A stretch of DNA of 32,055 nt from CBFDCQ01 sp965603355. Its GTDB lineage: Bacteria > Hydrogenedentota > CAZGCA01 > CBFDCQ01. Of the stretch, positions 8,977 to 17,514 are shown piece after piece. Both the position numbers and the translations under genes were made by a program. Position 1 is the first letter of the stretch. Every line of letters starts with the position of its first letter. The notes beneath the pieces were generated by a model that saw only the letters and a program-made list of their open reading frames with translations, ran no database searches and was not told where the DNA came from. The DNA lies in the NCBI GenBank assembly GCA_965603355.1, contig CBFDCQ010000035.1, positions 1-32,055 on the forward strand, in the 5' to 3' direction.

Positions 8977-9832
8977 TGTGCGATTCGTAGTTGTTACCGG
9001 TGTTTCAGGGGCGGGCAAGAGCGCGGCTATCAAGTGCCTCGAAGATTTGGGCTTCTTTTGCGTCGACAACATGCCGTCGGCCTTGATACCGAAGTTTGCA
9101 GAGCTCATCGCTCAGTCCAGCGACAAGATGAAGAAGGTAGCTCTCGGCATAGATGTCAGGGAGGGACAGTTCTTCGACACGGTGTTGAGCGATCTAGAAG
9201 CGCTCAGGAAAACGGGATCCGGGTGCGAGATACTATTCCTGGACGCCTCCGACGAGACGCTCATCCGAAGGTTCAGCGAAACGCGAAGAAGACATCCTCT
9301 CGGGAATGGCGTGTCTTTGAGGGAGGTGATCAGAGGGGAGCGCGAAAGGTTGACGGTGATACGCGAACGGGCTGACTGGATTCTCGATACGTCAGATATG
9401 AACGTGCATGAGTTGAAAGGAGCAATAGCCACGCGCTTCACAGCTCCGTCTGACTCGAAACGGTTGGCGGTGCTGTTGATAGCGTTCAGTTATAAGTATG
9501 GTATCCCCCCGGAATCGGATCTCGTGTTCGACGTTCGCTTTTTGCCGAACCCTTACTACGTGCAGGATCTCGGCGCTTATACGGGAAACGACAAGAGGGT
9601 AAGAGATTTCGTTCTGGGCAAGACTGAGGCGAAGGAGTTTCTCGAGGAGCTGAAGTCGCTGTTATCGTTCCTTCTGCCGCGTTATCTCGCCGAGGGAAAG
9701 GTCTACTTGACGATCTCGGTAGGCTGCACGGGCGGACGGCACAGATCGGTGGTGGTAGCTAACGTCCTGAAGGAATTCCTGGATGAGTTGGGACAGGACG
9801 TGAAGATCAGGTATCGCGATATTGAACGCTAG
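8969..9832 (+). CDS. rapZ: RapZ-family nucleotide-binding protein (YvcJ/YhbJ)
   Basis: 287 residues, the normal size for the family. The P-loop GVSGAGKS is at 11-18, followed by the CVDNMPSALIPKF segment. The C-terminal domain contains YKYGIP, LVFDVRFLPNPYY and the GCTGGRHRSV signature. In E. coli RapZ is an RNA adaptor controlling glmZ and GlmS; in Firmicutes YvcJ hydrolyses nucleotides. Which role applies here cannot be told from the sequence. I chose ATG 8969, which overlaps hprK, because it places the P-loop at the usual distance; longer in-frame starts inside hprK are unlikely. The hprK-rapZ-HPr-EI order is also seen in Deltaproteobacteria, often with an EIIA gene in between, which is absent here. 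Confidence 0.93.
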   Translation: MTSVRFVVVTGVSGAGKSAAIKCLEDLGFFCVDNMPSALIPKFAELIAQSSDKMKKVALGIDVREGQFFDTVLSDLEALRKTGSGCEILFLDASDETLIRRFSETRRRHPLGNGVSLREVIRGERERLTVIRERADWILDTSDMNVHELKGAIATRFTAPSDSKRLAVLLIAFSYKYGIPPESDLVFDVRFLPNPYYVQDLGAYTGNDKRVRDFVLGKTEAKEFLEELKSLLSFLLPRYLAEGKVYLTISVGCTGGRHRSVVVANVLKEFLDELGQDVKIRYRDIER

Positions 9833-9860
9833 GCCCTGTGCGGGTTGATGGTGATCCCGA

Positions 9861-10139
9861 ATGCCAAAGCTGAGAAGAAAGTTTACAATAGCGAATGAGA
9901 TCGGGATCCATGCTCGACCGGCCTCAATGCTGGTGCACTGCTTGCTCCACTTCAAGTGCGACGTCTACGTCGAGAAGGATGGTACAAGAGTGAACGGTAA
10001 GAGCATAATGGGAGTGCTGATGCTCGCCGCGAGCAAGGGATCGCAGATTCTCGTCGAGGCAGACGGCGAGGACGCTCAAGAGGCGCTCGACGCCGTCGAG
10101 AAACTGATCCTGGACAGGTTCGGAGAGGATAAACGTTGA
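9861..10139 (+). CDS. ptsH: Phosphocarrier protein HPr
   Basis: Small phosphocarrier of the phosphotransferase system, 92 residues. The catalytic histidine is His17 in GIHARPAS (equivalent to His15). The regulatory serine is Ser48 in NGKSIMGVLML (equivalent to Ser46), the site used by HPr kinase. Having both residues fits the presence of both enzyme I and HprK in this operon. The last codons overlap ptsI by 4 bases. No sugar-specific enzyme II is encoded nearby, so HPr may act mainly as a regulator (inference). Confidence 0.95.
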   Translation: MPKLRRKFTIANEIGIHARPASMLVHCLLHFKCDVYVEKDGTRVNGKSIMGVLMLAASKGSQILVEADGEDAQEALDAVEKLILDRFGEDKR

Positions 10140-11896
10140 AAGTCATTGAAGGTGTGGGCGTTTCGCCCGGCATAGAGATGGCGAAGGCATTCCTGCTGGA
10201 GAAGGAAGACTTCATCATCTTGAAGAGAGACATGAGCGACGAGCAGATCGAGCTCGATGTGGAAAGGTTCCACAAGGCTGTCGCGGATACCGCCGACGAC
10301 CTTGGCTCTCTCGCAGAGCAACTGCAGCGCGAGTTGGGAGATGCGTACGCGGGCATTTTCCAGGCGCACATAATGGTGCTGGAAGATGAGAATTTCTTTC
10401 GGGAAACGATACGGCGGGCTCGCGATAATCGAGTCAACATCGAGTTTGCGTTAATGGAGGAGATGAACAACGTGGAGACCGTATTCTCTCAGATGCAGGA
10501 CGCCTATCTGAGAGAGCGAGGCGGGGATATCCGCGACGTGGGCAAAAGGGTCTTGCAGAAACTCCTCGGCAGGGAGCGCGAGGAACTGGATAGGCTGACG
10601 GAACCCGCGATCATAGTGGCACACGAGCTGTCGCCGTCAGAGACGGCAAGAATGGGCAAGGATATGGTCGTGGGGCTCGTGACGGACGTAGGAGGACCTA
10701 CCTCACACACCGCGATCCTTGCTCGCGCGCTCGAGATACCGGCAGTGGTGGGTCTCAAGAACATCACGCGCTTCGTGAAGACAGGTGATACGCTTGTTCT
10801 GGACGGAACCCGCGGGCGTGTCATATGTGCCCCGGATCAGAAGGCGCAGCACGAATACGTCGAGGAGCGTCGCAGGTTCGACGTGTTCACCAGAGAGATG
10901 GGGAAAACGGCCGAACTCCCCGCACAAACGCTTGACGGCCACCGGATTGTGCTCGCCGCAAACATCGAGTTGCCTGAGGAGGTGGCGCATGTGCGCGTGC
11001 ACGGCGCCGAGGGGATAGGACTGTACCGCACTGAATTCCTGTTTATGAACCGGCGGGGCCTCCCGTCGGAAACGGAGCAGTACGAGGCGTACAGATCCCT
11101 GGCAGAGCAGGTTGCGCCGCACCCGGCAGTCGTTCGCACTCTTGATCTGGGCGGGGATAAGTACGTATCGCATCTCGAGATGCCCCAGGAGATGAACCCC
11201 TCGATGGGTTGGCGCGCAATCAGGTTCTGTCTCCAGAGACCTGAGATATTCAGGACGCAGCTGCGCGCCATTCTCAGAGCTAGCGCTTACGGCAGGCTGA
11301 AAATAATGTACCCGCTCATCTCCGGGCCTGAAGAGCTGATCGCGGCGAACAAACACCTGCAGGAAGTCAAGTCGGAGCTGCGCGCTGAGGGCGTTGCGTT
11401 CGATGACGGTATTGAGGTCGGCGCGATGATAGAGGTACCGTCCGCGGCCATGATCGGAGATCTTCTGGCGGAGCACGTCGACTTTTTCAGCATCGGAACT
11501 AACGATCTAATCCAATACTCGCTCGCTGTAGACCGTGTTAACGAGAAGATAGCCCATCTCTACGAGCCGGCTCATCCAGCCGTGTTGCGAATGGTCAGGT
11601 CCATCGTTGAAGCGGCCAAGGCCAGCGACATCTGGGTGGGCATCTGCGGTGAGATGGCGGCGGACCCGGGCTTCGCCTTGGTTCTGTTGGGTATGGGTAT
11701 GGACGAGCTGAGCGTGGCCGCAATCGCGATACCTGAAATAAAGTTCCTCATCCGGGCTGCCACACTTGCCCAGGCGCGCGAGCTCGCCGAGCGAGTGCTA
11801 TCACTGCGCAACGCTCAGGAGATCAGAAAACAGATTAACGAAACCGTCAGCAAGCTGGCGCCCGCTCTGCCCGGATACGCTACGGGCGTGGACTGA
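10136..11896 (+). CDS. ptsI: Phosphoenolpyruvate-protein phosphotransferase (PTS enzyme I)
   Basis: Transfers phosphate from phosphoenolpyruvate to HPr. The 586-residue length is typical. The N-terminal HPr-binding and phosphohistidine domains carry GGPTSHTAILAR with the active His191. The C-terminal TIM-barrel contains GIGLYRTEFLFM, LDLGGDK, IGTNDLIQY and GICGEMA, which holds the catalytic cysteine. It starts at TTG 10136 inside the ptsH stop region (TTGA overlap), preceded by GGAGAGGA. There is no GAF domain, so this is the sugar-type EI rather than the PtsP (nitrogen) form. It completes a cytoplasmic PTS phosphorelay with HPr and HprK but lacks a visible EIIA or EIIBC partner. Confidence 0.96.
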   Translation: MKVIEGVGVSPGIEMAKAFLLEKEDFIILKRDMSDEQIELDVERFHKAVADTADDLGSLAEQLQRELGDAYAGIFQAHIMVLEDENFFRETIRRARDNRVNIEFALMEEMNNVETVFSQMQDAYLRERGGDIRDVGKRVLQKLLGREREELDRLTEPAIIVAHELSPSETARMGKDMVVGLVTDVGGPTSHTAILARALEIPAVVGLKNITRFVKTGDTLVLDGTRGRVICAPDQKAQHEYVEERRRFDVFTREMGKTAELPAQTLDGHRIVLAANIELPEEVAHVRVHGAEGIGLYRTEFLFMNRRGLPSETEQYEAYRSLAEQVAPHPAVVRTLDLGGDKYVSHLEMPQEMNPSMGWRAIRFCLQRPEIFRTQLRAILRASAYGRLKIMYPLISGPEELIAANKHLQEVKSELRAEGVAFDDGIEVGAMIEVPSAAMIGDLLAEHVDFFSIGTNDLIQYSLAVDRVNEKIAHLYEPAHPAVLRMVRSIVEAAKASDIWVGICGEMAADPGFALVLLGMGMDELSVAAIAIPEIKFLIRAATLAQARELAERVLSLRNAQEIRKQINETVSKLAPALPGYATGVD

Positions 11897-11929
11897 CCGC
11901 CCAGCTTCAGTTGAAACGAAAACCGCGAA

Positions 11930-13102
11930 ATGAGAAAGAAACGTGTTGTAGTGCTCGGGTCGACCGGTTCGATAGGCACAAATGTGTTGCGCGTGATCGA
12001 ATCGTTTCCGCAGCGATTCAAAGTCGCCGGGCTGGGAGCCAACCGGAACGCTGGACTGCTCGCCGAGCAAGCCAGACGGCACGGTGTGCGCGCCGTATCG
12101 CTAGCGGACACGGAACGCGTTCCTGGGTTGAAGCGTCTAATCGGCGACGTGGATGTGGGTGTTTTCGAAGGCGAGAACGGGCTGGCTCAACTGGCAACCA
12201 TGGACGGTGTCGACATCCTTGTCTCGGCGGTTGTCGGAGCGGTGGGACTGGACCCGGTTCTCCAGGCCGTGGATCGCGGGATTCACATCGCCATAGCCAA
12301 CAAGGAGCCGCTGGTAATGGCCGGTGAAATCGTGATGGAACGGGCGAGGAAATCCGGGGCACGGATAGTCCCGATTGACAGCGAGCACAGCGCCGTGTTT
12401 CAATGTCTCAACAATGCGCCCGTTTCCGCAGTACGCAGAATCGTGCTAACGGCTTCAGGGGGACCCTTTTACGGGAAGACGAGAGATGAACTGTTGAATG
12501 TGACACCGGCGCAAGCGCTGGCGCATCCCACATGGCAAATGGGTCCGAAGATTAGCATAGATTCCGCCACTCTCATGAACAAAGGGCTTGAGATTATAGA
12601 GGCAATGTGGCTTTTCGGGATAGATGTCGACAGGATTGACGTGGTGATTCACCCGGAAAGTGTCGTCCATTCGCTTGTGGAGTATGTTGATGGTTCGATC
12701 ATTGCCCAGATGGGCGCCACGGATATGAAACTGCCGATTCAATACGCGTTGACGTATCCTGAACGTCTGCCGACACCGTTCGAGACGGTGAGTCTCGCCG
12801 ACATCGGACAGTTAAGTTTCGCGCGGCCCGAGCGCGGCATGTTCCCCTGCATGGATTACGCGTACGAGACAGCAAAACGTGGAGGGACGATGCCGGTGGC
12901 ATTGAACGCCGCTAACGAGGTAGCGGTGGCGGCGTTCTTGCGGGAGGAACTGCCGTTCGTCTGCATCCCGGACGTGATCAGAGCGGCGCTTGACAGGCAC
13001 GATAACATGATAGAACCGACGATCGACGACGTGAGGCAAGCCGACCAAGAGGTTCGCGTGCTGGCAACAGCAGCGATAGAGGACTTGAGGAGAGGAAGTT
13101 AG
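11930..13102 (+). CDS. dxr: 1-deoxy-D-xylulose 5-phosphate reductoisomerase
   Basis: Converts DXP to MEP with NADPH, the committed step of the non-mevalonate isoprenoid pathway. 390 residues, normal length. Motifs visible: GSTGSIGTN dinucleotide-binding loop near the N-terminus, ANKEPLVMAGE, PIDSEHSAVFQCL, LTASGGPF, HPTWQMGPKISIDSATLMNKG and HPESVVHS. Together these form the metal and substrate site. rseP begins 3 bases after the stop and ispG, another gene of the pathway, follows rseP. This dxr-rseP-ispG-proS order is common in bacteria and supports a single transcript. Confidence 0.97.
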   Translation: MRKKRVVVLGSTGSIGTNVLRVIESFPQRFKVAGLGANRNAGLLAEQARRHGVRAVSLADTERVPGLKRLIGDVDVGVFEGENGLAQLATMDGVDILVSAVVGAVGLDPVLQAVDRGIHIAIANKEPLVMAGEIVMERARKSGARIVPIDSEHSAVFQCLNNAPVSAVRRIVLTASGGPFYGKTRDELLNVTPAQALAHPTWQMGPKISIDSATLMNKGLEIIEAMWLFGIDVDRIDVVIHPESVVHSLVEYVDGSIIAQMGATDMKLPIQYALTYPERLPTPFETVSLADIGQLSFARPERGMFPCMDYAYETAKRGGTMPVALNAANEVAVAAFLREELPFVCIPDVIRAALDRHDNMIEPTIDDVRQADQEVRVLATAAIEDLRRGS

Positions 13103-13105
13103 CTG

Positions 13106-14710
13106 ATGGAAGGTCTTTTACAAATACTGAGATTCCTGATTGTGATTGGCGTGCTGATATTCGTGCACGAATTCGGACATTTCATAATGGCGAAACGTGC
13201 GGGGGTATTGGTCGAGAGATTCTCGTTCGGGTTCGGACCACGACTGTTCGGTGTAAAGATCGGAGAAACCGACTACTGTTTATCGGCGATACCTGCCGGC
13301 GGCTACGTTAAGATGGCGGGCCACGAGGACGTGCCGGGCTCTGACGAGTCAGAGAAGGTGCCCGAGGAGAGGAAGTTCACCTCCAAGACCATCTCTCAAC
13401 GTGCCGGCATATTTGTCGCCGGTCCGCTGATGAACCTGGCCCTTGGTTTCCTGGTGTTCATTGTCCTGATGATGGTCGGACAGGAGGTCGAGGAGTTTTT
13501 TCTGGACACACGGATCGGCGCGGTCGAAGAGGGTTCGCCGGCCGAGAGCGCTGGTCTCAAACAGAACGATAGGGTTCTGAGCATCAACGGCAAGCGGGTG
13601 ACGAAGTGGCAGGACTTGGCGATGGCGGCAGTCGTGAACGCGGAACGTGAGATGACCTATCAGATCGAAAGGGACGGAAGAACAATGGAGTTCCGCGTCC
13701 TGTCGAGCGATTTCGATCAGACCGGCCATCCTCGGGCTGGTATAGCCCCGTTTGTGCCCGCAATAATAGGAGAACCTATGGAGGGCAAACCGGCGCACGC
13801 CGCAGGCCTTCAAAAAGGTGACACTATCGTAACCATCAACGGCGTATCCGTGGGCACGAGTGCAATGAGCGTCATCACGCGCGAAGGCTTTGGAAAACCT
13901 CTTGAATACGAGATAGAACGGGACGGAACTCGGCTCAAGACGATGATTACTCCAATCGCCGTCGGCGAGATCGACCCGGAGCAAATGATCGTTGCAAAAG
14001 GACGTGTCTTAGCGACTAATAAGGACTTCGGCAAGGAAACCGGAATCCGTTACGGCGATGAGATCAGGTTCATCGACAATGTGGCTGTCGGACCGGACGA
14101 AGTCATCGGAGTTATCCAGAGCAATCCGAACTCCAAGCTCGTTCTTGGCATGTACAGGCCGCCAATGAGGTTATTTATTATTCCACTGGGCGCAAGTAAG
14201 GAGTACACCGTCGAGATTGAGACGCAGCAGAGAGGGATGATAGGGGTGCCGCTGTGGCCGACACGGGACGTGCCCATGCCAAAGGTTCTTGTGCGGTATA
14301 ACGTCATCAAGGCCATACCCCAAGGGATCGCCGAAGGATGGAGCGCTTTTTCCACGTCGCTTCAAAGCGTAAAGCTCATAGTGACCCGCAGAGTCAGCAC
14401 TAAGGCTCTCGGGGGGCCGGTGCTCATCTACAAGATGACGCAGGACGCCGCCCGCGAGGGTATAGGCTGGCTGGTGAAGTTGGTTGGTGTGATCAGCATT
14501 TACTTCTGCATATTCAACCTTCTCCCTCTGCCCGTGCTTGACGGCGGTCATGTTGCACTTCTCATCGTCGAGAAGATACGCAAGAGACCTGTCGACGAGA
14601 AGGTCCAGGAGGTCCTGCAGTACGTCGGGATCGCGCTGTTCATAACGTTTTTCCTCTTTATCACGTACAACGATATCCTGCGTTTGATATCTAGGCGCTT
14701 TGTGCAATAG
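13106..14710 (+). CDS. rseP: RseP-type site-2 zinc metalloprotease with three PDZ-like modules
   Basis: Intramembrane protease that cleaves membrane-bound regulators such as anti-sigma factors. The zinc motif HEFGH lies at residues 21-25 within the first membrane segment, and the second conserved motif NLLPLPVLDGGH is near the C-terminus, followed by a last membrane helix. The 534-residue length exceeds the usual 420-450. The periplasmic part contains two clear PDZ modules, about residues 130-205 (SPAESAGLKQNDRVLSING) and 215-300 (PAHAAGLQKGDTIVTINGV). A third, weaker one sits at about 300-370 (TGIRYGDEIRFIDNVAVG). The substrate is unknown; no rseA or sigma factor gene is in the window. It is embedded between dxr and ispG, the usual place for this gene. 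Confidence 0.94.
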   Translation: MEGLLQILRFLIVIGVLIFVHEFGHFIMAKRAGVLVERFSFGFGPRLFGVKIGETDYCLSAIPAGGYVKMAGHEDVPGSDESEKVPEERKFTSKTISQRAGIFVAGPLMNLALGFLVFIVLMMVGQEVEEFFLDTRIGAVEEGSPAESAGLKQNDRVLSINGKRVTKWQDLAMAAVVNAEREMTYQIERDGRTMEFRVLSSDFDQTGHPRAGIAPFVPAIIGEPMEGKPAHAAGLQKGDTIVTINGVSVGTSAMSVITREGFGKPLEYEIERDGTRLKTMITPIAVGEIDPEQMIVAKGRVLATNKDFGKETGIRYGDEIRFIDNVAVGPDEVIGVIQSNPNSKLVLGMYRPPMRLFIIPLGASKEYTVEIETQQRGMIGVPLWPTRDVPMPKVLVRYNVIKAIPQGIAEGWSAFSTSLQSVKLIVTRRVSTKALGGPVLIYKMTQDAAREGIGWLVKLVGVISIYFCIFNLLPLPVLDGGHVALLIVEKIRKRPVDEKVQEVLQYVGIALFITFFLFITYNDILRLISRRFVQ

Positions 14711-14724
14711 GAACCGGCAAGAGG

Positions 14725-15804
14725 ATGAAAAGACGAGCCAGCAAGACCGTCCGGATTGGTGACGTACCGATTGGGGGAGATTCGCCCATATCCGTCCAGT
14801 CAATGACCAAGACTTTCACCGATGATGTCGCCGCGACCGTCGACCAGATAAAACGGCTCGAAGATCTTGGCTGCGAAATCGTCCGGTGCGCTGTGCCGGA
14901 CGAAGAGGCCGCAAAGGCGCTGAGCGAAATAAGGAAACAGATCGGCATACCGCTCGTTGCGGATATACATTTTCAGCACAAACTGGCCCTTATGGCACTC
15001 GAAAGCGGCGTGGACGCACTTCGCATAAACCCGGGTAACATCGGCAGCCGCGACCGTGTCGAAGACGTGGCAAAAGCGGCTGCCGCGCGTAAAGTCCCGA
15101 TACGAATCGGCGTCAACAGCGGCTCGCTCGAGAAGGAATTGCGCGAGGAGATTGAGCGGGCCGACGCAGATGACCGCAGCGACGCGGTTGCGACCGCGAT
15201 GGTGGAGAGCGCGAGAAGGCATATCGGCATCCTCGAGGATTTGGGGTTCGCGCAGATCATTGTCTCGCTAAAATCCTCGGACGTGTTGACAACGGTGCAA
15301 GCATACAGACTCATGGCTGAGAAATGCGACTATCCGTTTCACATAGGCGTTACGGAAGCTGGCGTGGGGGTATCGGGTGCCGTGAAATCCGCCGTTGGCC
15401 TCGCCATTCTGCTCAATGCAGGGCTGGGCGATACGGTTCGCGTATCGTTGACCGGACCACCTGAAGACGAGGTCAAGGTGGCGTACCTCGTGCTGCGGGC
15501 GCTCGGGCTGCGCGAGTGGGGCCCCGAGGTAATAAGCTGCCCAACATGCGGTCGGTGCCAGATAGACATGGTAGGGCTTGCCGAAGAAGTGGAGCGCGGC
15601 GTCGCGGGACTGAGAGAATCGTTGAAGATAGCCGTGATGGGATGCGTGGTCAACGGGCCGGGCGAGGCCAAAGAGGCCGATATAGGCATCGCAGGAGCGA
15701 AAGGATCGGGTTTGTTGTTCAAGTCGGGCAAAGCCGTAAGAAAGGTCAAAGAGGAGGAGCTTGCACAGACGCTTATCAGAGAAATACGGAGGATGACGGA
15801 GTGA
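14725..15804 (+). CDS. ispG: 4-hydroxy-3-methylbut-2-en-1-yl diphosphate synthase
   Basis: Iron-sulfur enzyme of the MEP isoprenoid pathway that reduces MEcPP to HMBPP. 359 residues, the shorter two-domain bacterial form. The N-terminal TIM barrel holds ISVQSMTKTFTDD, ADIHFQHKLA and LRINPGNIG. The C-terminal domain holds the 4Fe-4S ligands Cys272, Cys275 (ISCPTCGRC) and Cys307 (MGCVVNGPGEA). The stop overlaps the GTG start of proS by 4 bases. With dxr, two enzymes of the same pathway are in this cluster; the other MEP genes are not in the window. Confidence 0.97.
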   Translation: MKRRASKTVRIGDVPIGGDSPISVQSMTKTFTDDVAATVDQIKRLEDLGCEIVRCAVPDEEAAKALSEIRKQIGIPLVADIHFQHKLALMALESGVDALRINPGNIGSRDRVEDVAKAAAARKVPIRIGVNSGSLEKELREEIERADADDRSDAVATAMVESARRHIGILEDLGFAQIIVSLKSSDVLTTVQAYRLMAEKCDYPFHIGVTEAGVGVSGAVKSAVGLAILLNAGLGDTVRVSLTGPPEDEVKVAYLVLRALGLREWGPEVISCPTCGRCQIDMVGLAEEVERGVAGLRESLKIAVMGCVVNGPGEAKEADIGIAGAKGSGLLFKSGKAVRKVKEEELAQTLIREIRRMTE

Positions 15805-17498
15805 GGTGGTCACAGACCCTAATACCTACTTTACGAGAGGCGCCTCGTGAGGCGGAAATTCCCAGCCATCTTCTCATGCTCCGCGCGGGCATGATGCGTA
15901 AGGTGGCCGCCGGTGTTTATTCCTACTTACCGTTGGGTTGGCGCGTGATCAGGAAAGTGGAACAGATCGTGCGCGAGGAGATGGACAGGGCGGGAGCCGT
16001 CGAGACGTTCCTGCCGACGCTGCAGCCCAAGGAGCTGTGGGAGGAGGCGGGACACTGGCACGACTTCGGCAAGGAGAAGATGCGAATAAGCGACAGACAC
16101 GACCGGGAGTTCGCGCTGGGACCCACGCACGAATGGGTCGTTACGGACATTGCGCGACACGAGATCCGCTCCTACCGACAGATGCCGATCAACCTTTACC
16201 AGATTCAGACCAAATTCCGCGACGAGATACGTCCTCGTTTCGGGCTCATACGGGCTCGTGAGTTCATAATGAAGGACGCGTACAGTTTTGACCGCGACGA
16301 GCAGGGCATCGACCTGAGCTACAAAAAGATGTTCGACGCCTATTGCAGGATATTCGACAGGTGCGGCCTTCGATACGTCGCCGTTGAGGCGGACGCGGGT
16401 GCGATCGGCGGGTCCTACACGGAGGAGTTCATGGTGCTGGCGGATTCCGGCGACGAGCCTCTGGTCATCTGTCCCGATTGCGGTTTTACCGCGCGTCCGG
16501 AGCGGGCTGAAGCGAGGTTTCGAGCAAAAAGCAGCACCGGTGATCCGCAGGCCATCGAGAAGATCGCGACGCCTGATATGAGGACTATAGAGCAGCTTAC
16601 CAACTTCCTGGAGAGACAACCGGAGGAGTTTCTGAAGAGCCTGGTTTACGTCGCTGATGGTGAACCTGTGGTGGCGATCGTCCGTGGCGACCACGAACTC
16701 AGCGAGTCGAAATTGGGGAGACTGTTGGGTAGTACCGACCTTGAAATGGCGGATGAAGAGACCATCGAACGAGTATCCGGCGGGCCGGTGGGATTCACGG
16801 GACCCGTGGGGCTGTCCGGTGTGCGAATCATTGCCGACAATGCGGTACCCGATATGACCAACGCTGTCACGGGCGCGAACGAAGGCAATTTCCACCTGTT
16901 GAATGTCAATTACGATAGGGACTTCCGAGCGGACACGGTCGAGGATATACGCGTAGTCACGGAGGGAGACCCGTGCCCGAAATGCGAGCGCGGGCTCGAG
17001 TTCCATCGCGCGATAGAAGTTGGTCACACGTTCAAGCTCGGCAAGGGGTACAGCGAACCGTTGAAGGCAACGTTTCTTGACGAGAAGGGCGAGGAGAACT
17101 GCTTCATCATGGGCTGCTACGGTATCGGCATAACGCGTACCGTGGCGGCGACGATCGAACAGCACCACGACGACGCCGGTATCATCTGGCCCGTACCTCT
17201 GGCACCCTACCAGGTGCTAATCCTGCCGATCGCGATGGCCAACGACAGAATAGTGGAAGTCAGCGATAAACTCTACGAGCAACTGACCGAACTGGGGATC
17301 GAGGTGCTGTATGACGACAGGGACGAGCGGCCCGGAGTCAAGTTCAAGGACGGCGACCTTATCGGGATACCCTTCCGAGTTTGCGTCGGTGAGAGGAATT
17401 TGAAGAACGGGCAGGTGGAGGTTTACGACCGCCGCACGGGCGAGACCGAGCTTGTGTCTGTGGACAACGTCGCACAACACATCCAACAACAATTGTAG
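15801..17498 (+). CDS. proS: Prolyl-tRNA synthetase, bacterial type with editing insertion
   Basis: Charges tRNA-Pro with proline. From GTG 15801 the protein is 565 residues and starts MRWSQTLIPTLREAPREAE, matching the typical ProRS N-terminus; an upstream in-frame extension inside ispG is spurious. GGAGG lies about 8 bases before the GTG. The class II catalytic core shows LRAGMMRKVAAGVYSYLPLG, the TLQPKELWEEAGHW segment and FRDEIRPRFGLIRAREFIMKDAYSF (motif 2). The INS editing domain lies at about residues 225-390, motif 3 at MGCYGIGITRT, and the anticodon-binding domain at the end. Overlap with ispG (GTGA) suggests translational coupling. This is the long bacterial form, not the archaeal/eukaryotic type. 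Confidence 0.96.
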   Translation: MRWSQTLIPTLREAPREAEIPSHLLMLRAGMMRKVAAGVYSYLPLGWRVIRKVEQIVREEMDRAGAVETFLPTLQPKELWEEAGHWHDFGKEKMRISDRHDREFALGPTHEWVVTDIARHEIRSYRQMPINLYQIQTKFRDEIRPRFGLIRAREFIMKDAYSFDRDEQGIDLSYKKMFDAYCRIFDRCGLRYVAVEADAGAIGGSYTEEFMVLADSGDEPLVICPDCGFTARPERAEARFRAKSSTGDPQAIEKIATPDMRTIEQLTNFLERQPEEFLKSLVYVADGEPVVAIVRGDHELSESKLGRLLGSTDLEMADEETIERVSGGPVGFTGPVGLSGVRIIADNAVPDMTNAVTGANEGNFHLLNVNYDRDFRADTVEDIRVVTEGDPCPKCERGLEFHRAIEVGHTFKLGKGYSEPLKATFLDEKGEENCFIMGCYGIGITRTVAATIEQHHDDAGIIWPVPLAPYQVLILPIAMANDRIVEVSDKLYEQLTELGIEVLYDDRDERPGVKFKDGDLIGIPFRVCVGERNLKNGQVEVYDRRTGETELVSVDNVAQHIQQQL

Positions 17499-17514
17499 GG
17501 GCAGGGGAGAACGG

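Noticed and set aside
15516..15800. N-terminal extension of proS inside ispG
   Set aside because: The extension translates ispG in another frame and has no family match; GTG 15801 gives the standard ProRS start.
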